From Bradysia coprophila (taxonomy: Eukaryota > Arthropoda > Insecta > Diptera > Sciaridae): a stretch of DNA of 64,000 nt. How positions within the stretch are numbered: position 1 is the stretch's first letter; the number at the start of each line of letters is the position of its first letter. Location of the stretch: NCBI RefSeq assembly GCF_014529535.1, contig NW_023503608.1, forward strand, positions 3,100,001 to 3,164,000, given 5' to 3'. Below the pieces are notes generated by a model that was not told the origin of the DNA, did no database searches, and saw only the letters and a program-made list of their open reading frames with translations. Made by a program: the position numbers and the translations under genes. Below, in pieces: positions 35,389-46,725 of the stretch.

Positions 35389-38300
35389 CTAGCTATCAAG
35401 ATTGAAACAATTGCCCCAGAATTTATCAATTGTATGATACACATGACGGGTAACTCCAGATAGACCATGTGCCTCATTCGGGTAGCTCTAAAAAACAAAA
35501 TTTATTTTCTGTGATGAGAAACTTCTTGCTTTGAAAAGATCGTAAAATTCTTACTGCTTGTTCGAACTGTACATCAGCGTTAACTAACGCTTTAGTTAGA
35601 ACCATCGCCTGTTGGAAATGAACATTGTCGTCAGCATTACCGTGCATCAATAACAGCTCGTGGTTCTTTAGCTCGTTAATGTGTTGAGTGACATCGGTTG
35701 CATTGTAATTCACAATATTGTCGTCGTCCGTTGGCAAACCCATATACCGTTCCGTGTAAATGGAATCGTAATAAATCCATGCGGATACCGGTGCAACCGA
35801 TACTCCGCATTTGAATATGTGCTCGGTGTCTGTGGATAAAGCCATTGCTGTTGCATAGCCTCCATAACTCCAGCCCCAAATTCCCGTTCGAGTCTCGTCG
35901 ATGAATCGATATTTTTGCTGAAGATATTTTGTCACCGCAATTTGATCTTCAATTTCGACTGTGCCCATTCGATTGTTCATTGTGAAGAGCAGCTGTTTTC
36001 CCTTATTTCCGGAACCGCGTCCATCAATTTGACAGTGGATGATTTTGCGCGACGTGACTTGATAGTCTTTGAACCCAATCGAAAACGAGTTTGTCACTCG
36101 AACCGAATTTGGTCCACCGTATACTTCCACTACCATTGGGTACTTTTGGGTTGACGAATTTAAATCAATTTCCGGTGGAAGTGTTAGCTTAACAGCGGCT
36201 GTGAAACCATTGGCTACCGGAACATTTTCGAAGTGGACGAGTGGTCGTTGGTAATCGTTCAAACGTTCACGATTGGCTGTATTTTCTTCCCACGATATAA
36301 GTTCAAGTCTCTGTAAAATTGGATCAATTTTTGATACATTTCGGAAGATACACAAGCACCACTTACATCGGCGGTGCGATAAATTCTTGTATAAGAAGGT
36401 CTAGGTCCAGAGCATGACAATGCAAAATATGTGAAGGCTTGACTGAAACTTGCGCTAGCATATTCGCAAACCTCGTCCTCCGATCCAGTAACTTCGCAAG
36501 TTAAACATTCGTTATTTTTGTACACATGTCGGGTATGTGGTTGATGGGTCAGTGTAGTAGTGAAGTAACTAATTAATTGAAAGCAAAACTGGACTCAAGT
36601 TTGCGAAAACAAAAAAAAATCAAAATTACACGTCATTTCCATCATCACTGAATCCATTGATACTCTGAACGGTAAACTCATCAGGAAACATTGGAATTGG
36701 TGCGACCCCTGGTGTACTTAGTGTGTAACGATGTACATTTCGCCAATTACCGTTTCCGAACCCAATGAAAAAGCAATGATCACCCGAAGGAGTGCAACGT
36801 GGGGTACTGATTTCAACCCATCCTTCCGGTTCACGCAACTCAAAACCCTTTTAAAAAATGAAGACATGGTGGAGTGATTTCACAGTCGCCAAATTCACAT
36901 TTTACCTCAAAACAACTCCTATCGCCGGATGTACTACAAATCTGATAGCTTCCTTCATTTTGTCGTCTATTCAGCCAAAATGCACCTACTAAATCATCAG
37001 TAATCCAGTTTACAGAATACAGTATATGATCTTCCTTTACTTTCTCAATTGGAGCTGGAAATTGATGCCAAGTAAGAGTATCGTCCGTTAGGTCAATATA
37101 TCTAAAGGCTACGGTTGGATTTACTCGTCCAGGCTAAAGATAAACATTTTTCTGTTCGTTAGATACGCCCTTAAATGGAAAGTACAGTCTGTGAAAACCT
37201 TTGGGTATCGAAGAGCAACTTCTTTCTCATACTGATCTTCATACAAAACGTATGTAAATTCCTCAACTTCGGTATCATCGAAGCTTCCAATGGCAATTTT
37301 CTGTCCGTTGGGCGAAAACCATAATGCTCCACCACTGCCGAGCACTTCCTCTGTTTTTAAACGAAATTGTTGACTATAAAGCTAAAAAAAAACAATGAAA
37401 AACGAGGGTAGACCTTCATAGACCCAATCGGGAACGCCATTATAGATGACACCATCAACTCCATCTGATGTCAGTTGAATTTCTTCGCCGGATGCTCGAC
37501 GAACGAAAACGTTGTTCTTAAATACGAAGGCGACATCTTCTCCGTTTGGTGACCAGACACAAAAGTTTAAAAGTTCACCGTTGCCTATGCTATATTCATT
37601 TCTGAATAGTTGAATGAATTGATTAGTCATTTTATCATCCGGTTGCCGAATCACTTGTACAATGATGACTTTATGTCTAAGGAATTATAATTCGAGATAA
37701 AATGTTTGGTGGCAAGAGAAGCGTTAGGAAGCCATTCTTTACCATTCCAAACTTTTTCTTTCGACAAATATCCCTTTTGTACAGCAACAAAGAGTCATTT
37801 TAGTCATGATTTAGTCTCAAGAATAATATACCATACCCGCTTTCAATATCATAAATTCTGTATCGTGCCACAATCGAATGTCTAAAGATACTCGTCACAT
37901 CATATCGGTTTAGAATTTTCTTGTAGTCAGCCGAAAACGTATAGGTGGGGTAGCGACTCTGTTATATTAAGAGTGAACGTAATTAATGCTAGGCAAATAA
38001 AAATAAAATTAAGAAGCTTGATTGCCTCAGAATAATATAAGGCATGTTCATGTGAGAGATCAACGCACTTCAAGCAAAAGTGCTTCGAGTGACAGCTGTC
38101 AAATAGAGTACTATTTTCTATGAATTTTTTTTCCAAATTTTTAACAAAGCCAAAATTCATTTAATACACTGTCCCGTTTCAATACTATATTTACAGTACT
38201 ACTCAAGCTTGAAGTGCGTTGGAGAGATGTATATGACGTCGTAAATGATTTTTTTTATTTTAAGTGTTTCTGATACAAAGATAAGATTGGTATAGTGTTT

Positions 38301-39025
38301 ATAGCATTAAAGTTCCCATTATGTCTACCTTAGAAAAACCGACCCCATTGATTTATGAGAATTTTATATGAAAATGTGAATGTTTAGCAAGGACTATTCT
38401 AAGAAAATACTTTCCCAATTTTTCCTTTTGGAAATTTGAAAGAAAAAAAGATTTGGAAAATAATTTCCCGAAAATAGTCTCAGATGTTAAGTGAGACATT
38501 ACAGTGGCTGTGCTCAATCACACCATACACTCTTCGCTTTATAGCAAAATTTAATAAACTTACTAAAACGGATGCTTCCAAAAAGAATTCAGCATTTTCG
38601 GCAGTTACGTTATATGCCTGGAGATCCCCACTTCGGAATATGAATTGATCATCTGTGAGAAGTGATAAGATGCGGACAACAATTAAATCGCTGATAAACC
38701 AATCATCATTGAACGATAAGATTTTTTTATGGTTTTCATATGTCTAACATGGCTGCTTACAACACTGACGATCTATTGCTACATTACCTGAAATCCATGA
38801 ACCGTTAAATCCGCGGAAAGAAAAACGACTGGGAAAAATGTCGTCGAATTCGAACGGCAATTTGTCGCTTTGCCTGGTGTTGACAGGTATTGCAGTTATA
38901 CAGCCTATTGAAAGGTAGACCAAGCACAAGATGGCACACTGATTGCGGTGACCATTTTAGTATCAAATTTTTGAATCGTGCACTAATAACTTGATACCTA
39001 CCTTGCCTTTCCTACATGTTGCCAT
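35389..39025 (-). CDS. DPP4: Dipeptidyl peptidase 4, secreted (venom DPP4-like)
   Basis: Eleven exons in coding order: 39025-39002, 38938-38788, 38652-38564, 37958-37837, 37676-37414, 37350-37199, 37133-36906, 36847-36630, 36568-36367, 36310-35555, 35487-35389; 767 residues, the family length. It removes X-Pro or X-Ala dipeptides from peptide N-termini (S9B). After a basic start (MATCRKGK) comes one hydrophobic helix and a likely signal cleavage near AIPVNT, so secretion is probable. A beta-propeller half carries the substrate-binding pair in DWVYEEE (about 213-219); the alpha/beta-hydrolase half has Tyr in VYGG (547), nucleophile Ser in GWSYGG (631), Asp in HGNADDNVHF (about 710) and His in EAHGL (742), all matching the human positions within two residues. 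The tiny first exon was inferred because it supplies a start codon in frame to the signal helix. Intron 3 holds a MITE. Confidence 0.94.
38061..38221. mobile_element. Small TIR element with 7-bp target duplication, inside DPP4 intron 3
   Basis: A 161-bp element with perfect 15-bp terminal inverted repeats CAACGCACTTCAAGC. It is flanked by the direct repeat GAGAGAT at 38054-38060 and 38222-38228. Same family as 8605-8748, whose duplication is also 7 bp. It inserted into an intron and left the flanking splice sites intact. Confidence 0.9.
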
Positions 39026-39882
39026 GTTGAACAATAAATTTGAACTAAATCATCCAACGATACACTTTATCAGTTTGACGACGTTTGATTACCTATTATT
39101 TCAAATCGCTGATTATCGTCCAACAATATTTTCACTGCATTGAAACTGTGTTCACCGGTTGATTAGTAAACATTGGGCCATAAATTTATTATCATTTGAA
39201 TTGTTCGACGGTTTTGAGATGATATTCACATGAGAAAAAATCACACATTGAAGTTGGAAACGTAAATGAAATTCATTAAATTCTTCCAAACCTTTTCTGA
39301 TACAGTTCCCTAACCCCTTTGTGATACAGCATTATCATTAAGCTAATAATTATTTAAGTAACAGGATTGTGAGCGTTGTACAGCCCGTGTCGAAGGCGCT
39401 TTCTATTTCTACCCATGCCATGTCTCGTATGACTGTTCATATCGCGTACAGAAAACAAGTTGCAGTAGTTGCTTTATTGTAGTCTATACTTTCAATAGTC
39501 AGGAGCGCTTATGTCAGGACGTTAAATTTTATGATTTTTGATCCTTATGAATTCATCAAAAACCGTTTGGGTCATAGCATTTTTGAATTTGAACCGCCCA
39601 GGTCAGAAAACTCTTTGTAACCGTCCCTGACTTTCAATCTTTATTTTTACGGGTCACACAAAAAAGCCAGAAAGAAGAGTAATCACAGTACGAGAACTAT
39701 TTCAACATCGTGGTACATATAGGGGTTCTTTTATATCCAGTACACAAACAATATTAAGTTCTCTGTTCTCTAGCTGTAAAAGATTTTTTTTTGTCAACAA
39801 AAGTTTTTATTAATTAAATTTGGTAGCAAAATAAAAACAAATAAATTAATTGTGGCAGGGGTGCATTGGGTTGTTTGTTTCA
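39026..39882. other. Spacer between SLC45 and DPP4 genes
   Basis: Contains the 3' flank of the transporter gene and the promoter region of DPP4, both on the minus strand. Nothing distinctive was recognised apart from a possible AATAAA (minus) at 39806-39811. Confidence 0.5.
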
Positions 39883-42800
39883 TCATTCCATGTCCAAATA
39901 GGAAATTTTTGAAGCTGAAAACGCCGATACTAAACCCAGAACACCAGCCAAATAAATAGTAGCACTAGATGAACCGATCCATTCAATCACAGAACCGGCT
40001 ATTAACGAGACAACGACCTGAGAATGCCACAAAATTCACAAAATAAATTAAAAGCCTGCGGAACCTTCAGATTCGGAGAGTCGAAATTTTTCAGTTGTTT
40101 CAATTTGAGACTCAAAAGCTCTTGAATCTTCGATAAGTTCAAACTCTCAGCATCTGAAACCATCAAATGATTTTTGAAAATAAATTACTTGACTTATACA
40201 AGTAGAACTGCTCAGCACCGCCATATCCATTCCAAGTCCTCGGCAGTTCGAAGACCCCTTATTTCGATCATGCGATCCCAAAAACTGCAGTTAATCGTTG
40301 GAACAAAATTGTGAAATTTAAATGCATTCCAATAGCTTACCAGCTCACTTCCATGATATTTTGTCATGAGTAGAAATGGTATTGTTAACATAGTTGAGTA
40401 AATAATACCAGCAGGTACAGATAAGACTAAAACACCCAATTGAGTCGGAAATGTAGCCAACAAAAACATACTAACGCCGAATAGTGTTAGGCTACCCACG
40501 TAAATGAATTTAACTCTGAAAAATAAAAAACAATTTCCCATGACAAAAGCGATTCGCAGCTTCAACAGGAATGTTGTGCACGTACCCAACTAAATTCATC
40601 GATGCTTCGATAAACATTGAGTATATTGAACAAGATAGTGCGAACACTGCTAAACCGAAACATCCGAAACGCACCCCGCTTTGATAGAGTGTAAGACTCT
40701 CTGTATCTGGTGGAGCCTAGAAATTTATGACACAATGAAGTGTGTAGAGAAGTCTCGTCGAATTATTATTTTTTTATTGTTCATATTACGTAGCTCTTCA
40801 AGGGACTTCGCTCCCATGCACGGTAGAAAAGGTTCATGCAACATTTTGAGTTACATCATTTATGAATAGATTCATTTCTCTTACCATTGGATCTCCCATA
40901 AAAACGGCTTCGCCTACGAAATCCGTAAAATACAGGGCATAACTAACAAATGCCATCCAAGAAAGGAGATTCGTCAAGCACAATATTTGCATTAATCGTG
41001 GCATTATGAAAATGCTACGTAGATATTGCGTTAGGGATGTGTTCTCATCATTTCCGCTTTTCAACAACGGAATCTGAATTTCCACATCACCGTTCCTTTG
41101 TTCGTAGTGTTCGGTCTCGTGCACCTTAAAAGAATTTTTTTTCTTAGATTTTCTTGCATTTTCGTTGAAGAAGATGGACTCAAAGTTATGAATACTTGAG
41201 ACGTAGAATGGAAATGGATTGTTGTTGTTTATATAATTGCACTCGATTCTCGATTTAAGAAACAAGCAATTAGAATTGAACATAACAACACGACGCTACC
41301 TCATTCGGCTCATTAAATGCAGAACCGGAAATCAGTAAAAATTTCAACTTCAAAAAAACTCTTCACTTACTTCTTGAACAATCTCAATCGTATTTCTCTT
41401 CCGATGGACCTCCTGCTTTACAGCAGTATGTGTTAACGGCCTTAGAAGCTCGTCTTTTTCCATCAAAGGTAACGGTATTTCTCGGAAACTTGTCAATGAT
41501 ACGATTGAACTGAGAGAAATCAAAATGATGACAATGCCAAAAACAGTCTCAACATTTCCACCGAACAGTTTGCCAATCATCGTTTTCTCCCAATCGATTC
41601 CCGTACTGGAGTATCCAAAAAATCCACCAACTCCAGCCATCATAGAAAATACACTTAAACCGCGTGCATGATCATCTACAATACCAATAAATGGAAATGA
41701 ACATCTAAGACGATGGACACAAATGAATTCAGTGTGTTGGACGTATTGAGACCAAAATACATTGCTTGTAGGACCATTAGAATTAGATTGAGCGATTTTC
41801 TACCAACCCGACTGTGTTATCGCTATGAATCGCTGTTTATAGTATTCGATAATTATACAAAGACACTTAAGGCCAGGTGAATTTGTTTACAAATTTTGCG
41901 ATAGTAAGCACCTTCACATGGCCTTAACTCAACCGTCTAACCCATCTCGTCTCGATACATTGCAATACATTTTGATCTCAGTCCAGTGAACCAACCAATT
42001 ACGCATACATCAAGCAAATAAATTCGAGCGCAAAATATGATGATGTCAGCACTAAAGTCCAACAATATCGTTGCACAAATCGTAACCATCGCTGCATATT
42101 TATAATAATGACTGTGGTATACATTGTCTTCTGATACAGATTCTGAGTTGATCGACTCATCGCCCAGTGCTATTCCGATTGACTTTCCGAAACAGAATAG
42201 TAGCAAACCTACAGTTGGGGAATCACTTAGATTGACTTGCGTTCTCTTTGAATAATTTGATCGGAATTATCACCGTGTCTTACCTGTTATAATTAACACG
42301 GTAAACGTTAATATCATCGGTCGGCGACGACCGTAATGTAAACGACATTTATCGCTTATCGTAGCCAAAATGGGGGAAAAAACTAGTGCCAGAAACGGTG
42401 ATAGACTCCACACGAATGTCATGTGCTACATTCCATTATCACTAATTAATAATGCGAATTTGCATTCAAATGTTATTTGTAGAGTACCTTATGTTCGACG
42501 CCGATTTCTAGAAGTGTTGGTGAAGTGAATGCTGTTTCTGCAGCGTAAGCGAATTCTAGTCCAACGACAATGAATGAAACTCGAATCAAATCCATTTGCG
42601 ATTTTTTTCTACGAATGCAAAAACAGAGGAATTTTATAATGCAAAGGTCTTTTGCATCGCGCAGAATGCTAAATTTCAACAAAATTTTATATTCGATGAC
42701 CGTGGATATGTGAACCATTTAACATTATCACTGAAACACCATTTCTGATTTTCATTGGCACATTAATGTGGAGCAATACCACAGCAATAACTCATTTATG

Positions 42801-43126
42801 TTTAAAAAGGATTCCATAAAAGGATTTGGAAAGACTACACGACTTTTGAACCACTGAAATTGTACTGACACACTTTTCACTAGTCGAAATTTGTAAGCAC
42901 TCAAACTACCTCAACTCACATTAATTGGTGTTGAATGGCTTACGAGTACTAATTCTTACCTGAAGATATGTGAATAGTCATAGTCCTGGTTCCGTGCATG
43001 TTCTTCGCGAATTTTTTGCATTTGTTGTCGCGTTGCATCATAATTGATTGGCACTGGTTCATTGATACGGATAACTTTAGACACTGCATCGAGAAGCGAC
43101 GTGTAAAACTTTTGCAAAATGTTCAT
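39883..43126 (-). CDS. Slc45: SLC45-family proton-coupled sugar transporter
   Basis: Ten exons in coding order: 43126-42960, 42608-42488, 42425-42284, 42208-41996, 41675-41371, 41124-40885, 40716-40586, 40515-40341, 40284-40189, 40017-39883; 574 residues in frame. Family marks: GLEFAYAAETAFTSPTLLEI in the first membrane helix, the loop SDKCRLHYGRRRPM (120-133), YLLDVC followed by DDHARGL, a long charged cytoplasmic loop after helix 6, and RGLGMDMAVLSS near the end. About 12 helices are expected. SLC45 members move sucrose or other sugars with protons at the plasma membrane or internal membranes; the Drosophila relative is Slc45-1. The fourth donor was placed at ATTG before GTTGGT because only this one keeps the frame and restores DVCVIDDHARG. 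The N-terminus resembles the cytoplasmic tail of other members; substrate unknown. Confidence 0.91.
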
Positions 43127-44761
43127 AATTTCGATACGAGTCGTCGTGCTATTGATATACTATTCGGTGCGTTTTGTTATCGAACGTAGGCATTCTGAAC
43201 TACAAAACTGAAATGGAATCGGTCGACTGTGTATTTTAGTGTTATTTTCGTTTATGAGAGACTAGAGATAGTTCAGTGTTTGCTCTTATCAGAAAGCGTA
43301 ATCGTAAAATGAAAATTTGTCGCATCATCAACCACAGTCAATATTTTTGTGTGCCCTTTCTAATTCATTGCATTTATATTTTACTCGAATACGGATTTTA
43401 TCGCCACTGATTTTATTGCCTAACCATTCAACTATCATTTTGCGTAGATTTTTTGTTTTGATTTTAAATCATTTTTTCGGTGCTTATCGTTGTGGATTTA
43501 CAATACACCGAGTTGTATACATAGTAGAAGAAAACCATTAGCTTAGTGTAAATTGCATTTGTTAGTCGACACAAGCCTATACTCGTCGGAAGCAGAGTAA
43601 TATACATCTCATAAGATTCCCTGAAAGTCAGAATTGGAGGGTTCCCTAAGAGTATAAGTGTGGGAATCGGAGGTAATTTGTTGAATTTCTGTTAATCCTA
43701 CAGCTTAATGACCCCTAATCATTTTCTTCTTTTCTGTCTAAGTTCCTATTATTACTGAAATCATGTTTATGACTAACACAGCAATGATTTTTACACATCT
43801 TACTCGACTAACGGCTTGAATTTTAGCTGCGATAAGATTAGCACTCTGACCTTGTATTCGGTGAGCGATGTAACAATTAGGTATGTTCGGTTCGTATCAG
43901 ATAAATTGATGAATGCGTTTCAATCGCAAACTAATTTCGGGTTGAATTATTTGTTGTGGTTGGCTGATTCATTTAATTTTTAAACTCGTGATTTACATTT
44001 GAATTTTAGGTGTTATAGCCCAGTAAAGTAAAACGTGCCATTCATGGAACGTGTAAATCGTTCTCGCTCTAACGAGAGTTATCTCACTCGCACTAAAGGC
44101 AATTCGAAGTCATTGGCTTTCATTTGGTATTGAGTGTCTTATTTCGTCGTGTAATCTATAGATTGTGACCGTAATGCTATTACATGCTGAGAAAATGACG
44201 TCAGAGTTATCAGATATCAGTAGAACGGTTTCACTTGCAAGATAGAGTAAAACGTTTCCATCTAGAGTGATTTAAAGCTATTTACCTACTAAATGTCTGA
44301 ATGTGGTTGTTGTGCGCACTAGACGTGAGTTCTGATACGAGCGAAGCGAGTTCGGCGAAACATCGTACGGATCGACCGTGTCAAAAGCTTGTTTTGGATC
44401 AACGAACAAACAGGTAACTTACATTTTCTTAGCGCCTCTTTTCTTTCTGAAATTAGCTCCGATGAAGTCAACTAGAGGTGCTGATACAGCTGGATTCTTA
44501 TAAATATTCCGTTTAGGTATTCCAGTTTGTGGCGCAGTTTACCACTGAGCACTGAAAAAACAGAAAAGCCCTCAGTTTTGAAAAAGTCTATATATTTTTC
44601 GGAACAGTTGTATTAAGTATTAGTATTATTGAATCTCAAAGAGATTATAGCGAAATTAGTAAACAATAACAATCCACTTATGCTCCCTCGCGGTGTAAGG
44701 GTCTGTTATATTATATTCCATTAGTTGATATGAAAATAAGTATTCAAACACTTAGGGCAGC
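43127..44761. other. Gene-free spacer upstream of SLC45
   Basis: No gene supported on either strand; the 5' part should hold the SLC45 promoter. Confidence 0.5.
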
Positions 44762-44769
44762 ATGGTTAA

Positions 44770-45155
44770 TAGAGATGGGAGGCGTTCAAAATTATCGATA
44801 ATATCAATCGAAAGAAATTATCGATAATCGATTAATCATATCGTTATCGATAATTTAATAATTATCGATAATTATCAAAATATCGAAATTCGATAATTAT
44901 CAAAAAATCGATATTTTGATATTTATCTGAAAATTCATGATAATATGCCGATATATCGGAATATATCGATAAATATCGGATTTTCGGACCGAAATATCGA
45001 TATATCGAATTATCGATATCTTGATAATTATCAAAATATCAATAATTATCGATTATCGATTTTTTTTTGATAATTTTCGATAAAAAAAGTCGATAATTAT
45101 CGATTATCGATAATTGATAATTATCGATAATCATTTTCATTATCGCCCATGCCTA
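44770..45155. mobile_element. hAT-type MITE composed of TATCGATAA-like motifs
   Basis: A 386-bp element. Left end TAGAGATGGGAGGCG and right end (complement) TAGGCATGGGCG are imperfect terminal inverted repeats. It is flanked by an exact 8-bp direct repeat ATGGTTAA at 44762-44769 and 45156-45163, the hAT signature. The interior is almost entirely overlapping variants of TATCGATAA and ATTATCGAT. In flies TATCGATA is the binding site of the factor DREF, so the element is a dense cluster of potential DREF sites; whether it acts so is unknown. Confidence 0.9.
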
Positions 45156-45163
45156 ATGGTTAA

Positions 45164-46725
45164 ACCTCGAAGATTTTCAATATCAGAATAATCGGACTCA
45201 GATATAGGCATACCTTCCTTCTGTTGGGATCGATTAATGACTAACTCTTAGACACTGGCAGCTTCAGTGCTGCATCGTTCAAGTTGAATTCATAAATTGC
45301 AAAATAAATATTTTTTATGTTACAAGAATCGTATGAAGGTATAGATCATTTTCAACTTAAAGATGATCTATTTTATCATACTAGACATCGTGTGTGTTCG
45401 AGTAAAGGTCGATTGACCTGTTGAGGCACCACATTTTTTTTTCAGTACATACTTCATTCTTTGCGCTCTATTTTCACGTGAAATAACTTCACTCTGATGA
45501 AATGGCATAGCAGTGAAGTTAGTTCTCAAAAAAATAGATCGCTGACATTAGTGTAAATGTACTAGAAATGTAATTAAAATTTACGAAAATCTATTAACAA
45601 AAATGTAGATCAATTTGACTTTTACATTTGCACAAAAAAATGTTAAAAAATAGATTTGGAGAATGTTTTGGCCAAAAATCTGTCACTATGTTCTGTGAAC
45701 CATTTAATAAACTTCGTGAGTTCCTAGGGTTCCCCAAAGAATATAAACACTTTGGATCTAGGGATGCTCCCAGTGCTCCCAATTGACATTAAGCAAATTT
45801 CACATATGGTTATGGCATTTCAATTCTATATCGTTCTGATGCACCTTGTGGAAAAAACGAAAATTTCTCATTTAAAATGTTCTTGAAACAGAAAGTAACA
45901 TGTTCTTGCCTGGCATATATTACGGAATTTTACTTGTAATTTAGGCCCTCAGCATGAAAAGCTGTATACACAACTCATCTGTTGTGGACGGTTTATTTTT
46001 GGCACTTTCGCTTATCGCCCTCACAGATACGTAAATAGTTAACTAATATTACGACTACACGGATATGTAATAAATAATTGAATGTTTTCTTTGCCTATAT
46101 GGACCAAAATAGTATACAACAAAAATATCAAATTGAAGAGAAGACTGCCTATACGTCAATCGTGAAAATTTTTGTCTCAAAACAATAATCATTTCTAACA
46201 AATTGCGTTGCACTAAAAAATACAGAATCCGAGTCCAATATTTTTTTTTTGTGGATAGACCACCGAATCCGAATCTAAGTTTGATGGTCCGCATTACTAG
46301 CGGTAGTTATGATGTGAATCAATTCTGTGTTAGAATCGAAATTCTCGTTTTCATTCAAGTTACAGATAAATCACTTGTAAAGACTAAAAACTAAGAAAAT
46401 CTTCCACCAATGTTTATCGTAATGGATACAACATTTCAACACTGGAAGTAAATTGTGCATTGAAGCAACCTTTCTATAAGATAAATTGAAAGGAGAAAAA
46501 ATCTCAGCGGAAACAGTATATTGATCTGATTGACCTAATTCAGTACGGCTGATGATAAATATGAGTTAACATTTCAATTGAACAATCACCCGAAGTTGTG
46601 CGACGACGACGATGAATGTGAAGCTGTTGATCCAATTTAGATAATATTTTGTGTGCTCCTGAGATTCGTTTTTCGGATACAACGTCACCAAGCAGGATTT
46701 TTTCCAATTTATTCGGCTACGAACG
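45164..46725. other. Gene-free spacer with R2 fragment
   Basis: No gene supported. At 45940-46050 a partial copy of repeat R2 is recognisable by GGACGGTTTATTTTTGGCAC followed by TTTCGC and GCCCTCAC. The last few hundred bases are the upstream region of the ankyrin/SOCS-box gene. Confidence 0.55.

Noticed and set aside
41703-41817. Hydrophobic in-frame stretch inside SLC45 intron 4 as a possible cassette exon
   Set aside because: Available acceptor and donor phases do not fit the phase-1 introns on both sides, so inclusion would shift the frame, and family members have no extra segment here.
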